Shown here: one piece after another, positions 22,805-24,459 of the stretch
Layout: each line of letters opens with the position of its first letter
Position numbering within the stretch: position 1 is the stretch's first letter
Assembly (NCBI RefSeq): GCF_934643405.1
Contig: NZ_CAKUCL010000089.1
Location: 1 to 24,459 of the forward strand
Direction: 5' to 3'
Source: an uncultured Actinoplanes sp.
Lineage (GTDB): Bacteria; Actinomycetota; Actinomycetes; Mycobacteriales; Micromonosporaceae
DNA length: 24,459 nucleotides
Made by a program: the position numbers and the translations under genes
The notes under the pieces: model-generated
What the model saw: only the letters and a program-made list of their open reading frames with translations
Database searches by the model: none
What the model was told of the DNA's origin: nothing

Positions 22805-24459
22805 AGGCCAGCATCGCCGGCGGCCCGGCCAGGAAGGCCTCATGGTCGGACCACTCGCCGTACGCCGCCACCGCGTCGGTGACCAGCCCCGACGCGTACG
22901 GCCCGGGATTGCCCTCGGAGACCACCGGCACCACCGTGGCACGCCGCGCCTGCCGGGCGATCCGGGTCAGCGCGTCGACGTCGTACAGTTCGTCGAGGTT
23001 GCGGACGCCCCAGAACAACACCGCGGAACGCGGGTCGCCGGTGTCCGCGAGCTCGGTGAGCAACGCCTTGAGCGGCGCGACCCCGGTGTCCCCGGCGATC
23101 ATCAGCAGGTCACGCCGGGACTGCGGCAGCGTCATCGACCCCTCGGCGCGGCCGAACCGCACCCGGTCGCCCTCCCGCGTGCGGTAGACGAGCGCGCCGC
23201 TCACCCCGGTCTGCGTCTTGGCCCGCACGTGCAGTTCCAGCACGTCGTTGCGGCGCGGCGCCCCGGCCAGCGAATACGGCCGCCAGACGCCCGGCAGCTC
23301 GGCCACCTCGATGCGCGCGTACTGCCCCGGTTCGTACGGCATCGGCAGCAACGGCCGGAACCGGATCACCGCGAGATCGTGCCGCCGCAGGTCATGGTCG
23401 ACGACGACCGCGTCCCAGAGGCCGGTCTCGGTGGCGTGGGTGAGCTCGCCGTGCCGGATCCACTCGTACGCGTGCTGCCACGTCGACCGCCACGCCAGGT
23501 CGAAGTCCTGCCGCCAGGCCCCCGGCGGCATGCCCGCGCGGATCGCCTCGGCCAGCGCCGGACCCACCATCCGCAGCTCGTCCGGGCTCACCCCGCACGC
23601 GTCGAGGGCGGCGCCCAGCCGGCCGCATCCGTCGACCAGCACCGGCGGCCGGTCAAGGTGGTGCACGAGCCAGGTGAGCCCGCGCGAGAGCAGCTCCGTG
23701 TGGGTGGGCTCGCCGCCGGGCAGCGCGGCGATCAGCGCCGGATGCGCCTGCAGCAGCGCCTCGCGGAAACGCGCGGCCACCTCGTCCGGCCCACCGGCGA
23801 AGGTGAGGCTCGTGCTCAGCAGCCGCTGCGTTTCCCGCAGCAGAGCATCATCGGCCGGGTCCATCCCGTCGGCCCCGGCGGTCTCCCGGCGGCCGGGTGC
23901 CACGTGCGGCAGGTCCAGGTTGGGTACGGGACGAGCCTGCGACCCGCCGTGCTGCGGTTCGCCGCGTGCCCACGGTGGACGTTCCGGGACGACGTGCGGC
24001 TCGTCGGCGGGCGGTTCCGGCGCCTTCCGGACGGGGGTGAGCCCCGCGAAGAGGTTCCGGCTGGGCCGCCCCACCTCATCGTTCTCGGCGGGCAGCTCCA
24101 GATCCGCGCTCGGCGCTCCGGCCCCGAGCCGGCTGCCCGGCCCCGGGCGCTTGGGGCGGCCGAAGAAGTCGGTGGCCGGCACCCACACCACGTCCCCGCC
24201 GTCAGCCCCCACCGCGTCCGGATTCATCGGGATATCAGCGGCGGCCCAGCGCGGGCGGATGGCCGGCACTCCGGTCTCGCCCGCCGCAGCCACCGGGAGA
24301 TTGCGCGGCTCCGCCGGCCCGCCTCCCCGGCCGGTCTCCGCGAGCCCGTCGAGGCTCCCTTCGCGCAGGCCTTCCGAACGGCCGCCCTCCGCACCGCGGC
24401 CCTCGCCCGGACGGCCCTCCTGGTGGCGGCCTCCCTCGGGGCGGTCCTCCTCGGGGCGG
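22737..24459 (-). CDS. Globin-like / FAD-NAD(P) reductase fusion, flavohaemoprotein-related (5' end outside window)
   Basis: The frame is open from the window end, so the start may lie outside; an in-frame GTG at 24293 would give 518 residues. Numbering here is from that GTG. The first ~140 residues are low-complexity. Residues about 147-275 align with a flavohaemoglobin globin domain (FREALLQAHPALIAAL, VSPDELRMVGPALAEAI, AWRSTWQHAYEWI). Residues about 285-518 form a ferredoxin-reductase-like module with RPYSLAGAP (FAD), IAGDTGVAPLKALL (NAD(P)) and FLAGPPAML. Flavohaemoproteins detoxify nitric oxide using haem, but here the proximal His position is Leu230 and the TyrB10 position is Arg177, so haem binding is doubtful. 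It may be an NAD(P)H reductase with a regulatory globin-fold domain. The 3' end overlaps the cupin gene by 68 nt. Confidence 0.85.
   Translation of the reverse strand, partial: RPEEDRPEGGRHQEGRPGEGRGAEGGRSEGLREGSLDGLAETGRGGGPAEPRNLPVAAAGETGVPAIRPRWAAADIPMNPDAVGADGGDVVWVPATDFFGRPKRPGPGSRLGAGAPSADLELPAENDEVGRPSRNLFAGLTPVRKAPEPPADEPHVVPERPPWARGEPQHGGSQARPVPNLDLPHVAPGRRETAGADGMDPADDALLRETQRLLSTSLTFAGGPDEVAARFREALLQAHPALIAALPGGEPTHTELLSRGLTWLVHHLDRPPVLVDGCGRLGAALDACGVSPDELRMVGPALAEAIRAGMPPGAWRQDFDLAWRSTWQHAYEWIRHGELTHATETGLWDAVVVDHDLRRHDLAVIRFRPLLPMPYEPGQYARIEVAELPGVWRPYSLAGAPRRNDVLELHVRAKTQTGVSGALVYRTREGDRVRFGRAEGSMTLPQSRRDLLMIAGDTGVAPLKALLTELADTGDPRSAVLFWGVRNLDELYDVDALTRIARQARRATVVPVVSEGNPGPYASGLVTDAVAAYGEWSDHEAFLAGPPAMLASTKAALELLRVSPERIHHDAPE
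24357..24459 (-). repeat. Gly/Glu/Arg-rich low-complexity coding segment
   Basis: The N-terminal coding part of the reductase fusion at the window edge encodes irregular EGR/EGGR/PEGGR units (for example PGEGRGAGEGGRSEG), with DNA rich in GGCC(G/C)TCC blocks. It resembles the EGR repeats of the RpiR regulator about 6 kb away, though less regular. Confidence 0.7.

Overview
The window is very GC-rich, with strong G/C bias at third codon positions, many GTG starts, four-base ATGA/GTGA overlaps between co-directional genes and probable leaderless starts. Together with an NgcEFG-type sugar importer, NarL/DesK-type two-component systems and a MurD2/MurL pair, this points to a high-GC actinomycete, plausibly of the Micromonosporaceae. 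The taxonomic placement is inference. I see no phage, transposon, CRISPR or tRNA/rRNA genes; it reads as ordinary chromosome with one large non-coding gap.

Layout. 1-2358 (+): the 3' part of cobalamin-dependent methionine synthase and a tightly linked GNAT acetyltransferase. 2440-5482 (+): a secreted/membrane serine hydrolase of the beta-lactamase class C type, overlapping a DesK-like histidine kinase and a LuxR-type response regulator in one operon. 5599-6315 (+): an alpha/beta hydrolase whose nucleophile Ser is Cys, ending in a strong bidirectional terminator shared with a convergent aldo/keto reductase (6351-7376, -). 7478-9231 (+): a LysR regulator divergent from that reductase and overlapping a beta-hydroxyacid-dehydrogenase-like oxidoreductase. 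9228-9817 (-): a two-TM membrane protein preceded by a 24-residue leader peptide, convergent with the oxidoreductase. 10070-13634 (+): a second two-component system overlapping an orphan amino-acid-type solute-binding lipoprotein. A hairpin-rich 250-bp region separates the last two units.

13812-18369 (-): an RpiR-family regulator with a repeat-rich N-terminus, followed by ngcE-ngcF-ngcG, an ABC importer for N-acetylglucosamine/chitobiose without a local ATPase gene. 18370-19649 holds no convincing gene but contains three exact-period 46-bp tandem repeats, a smaller repeat cluster and a strong hairpin. 19650-22804: a divergent pair, murD2 (-) and murL (+), which together attach L-glutamate to UDP-MurNAc-L-Ala and epimerise it, replacing the usual glutamate racemase plus MurD route. 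A small cupin-like gene is translationally coupled to murL. 22737-24459 (-): a globin/FAD/NAD reductase fusion whose globin domain lacks the proximal His and the distal Tyr; its N-terminus is Gly/Glu/Arg-rich and runs off the window.

Most striking points: the MurD2/MurL pathway with its coupled cupin; the probably haem-less globin-reductase; the Cys-for-Ser, Gly-for-Asp hydrolase; the leader peptide, 2TM gene and hairpin array beside a sensor kinase; the kinase-regulator-binding protein operon; and EGR-type repeats in two unrelated proteins.
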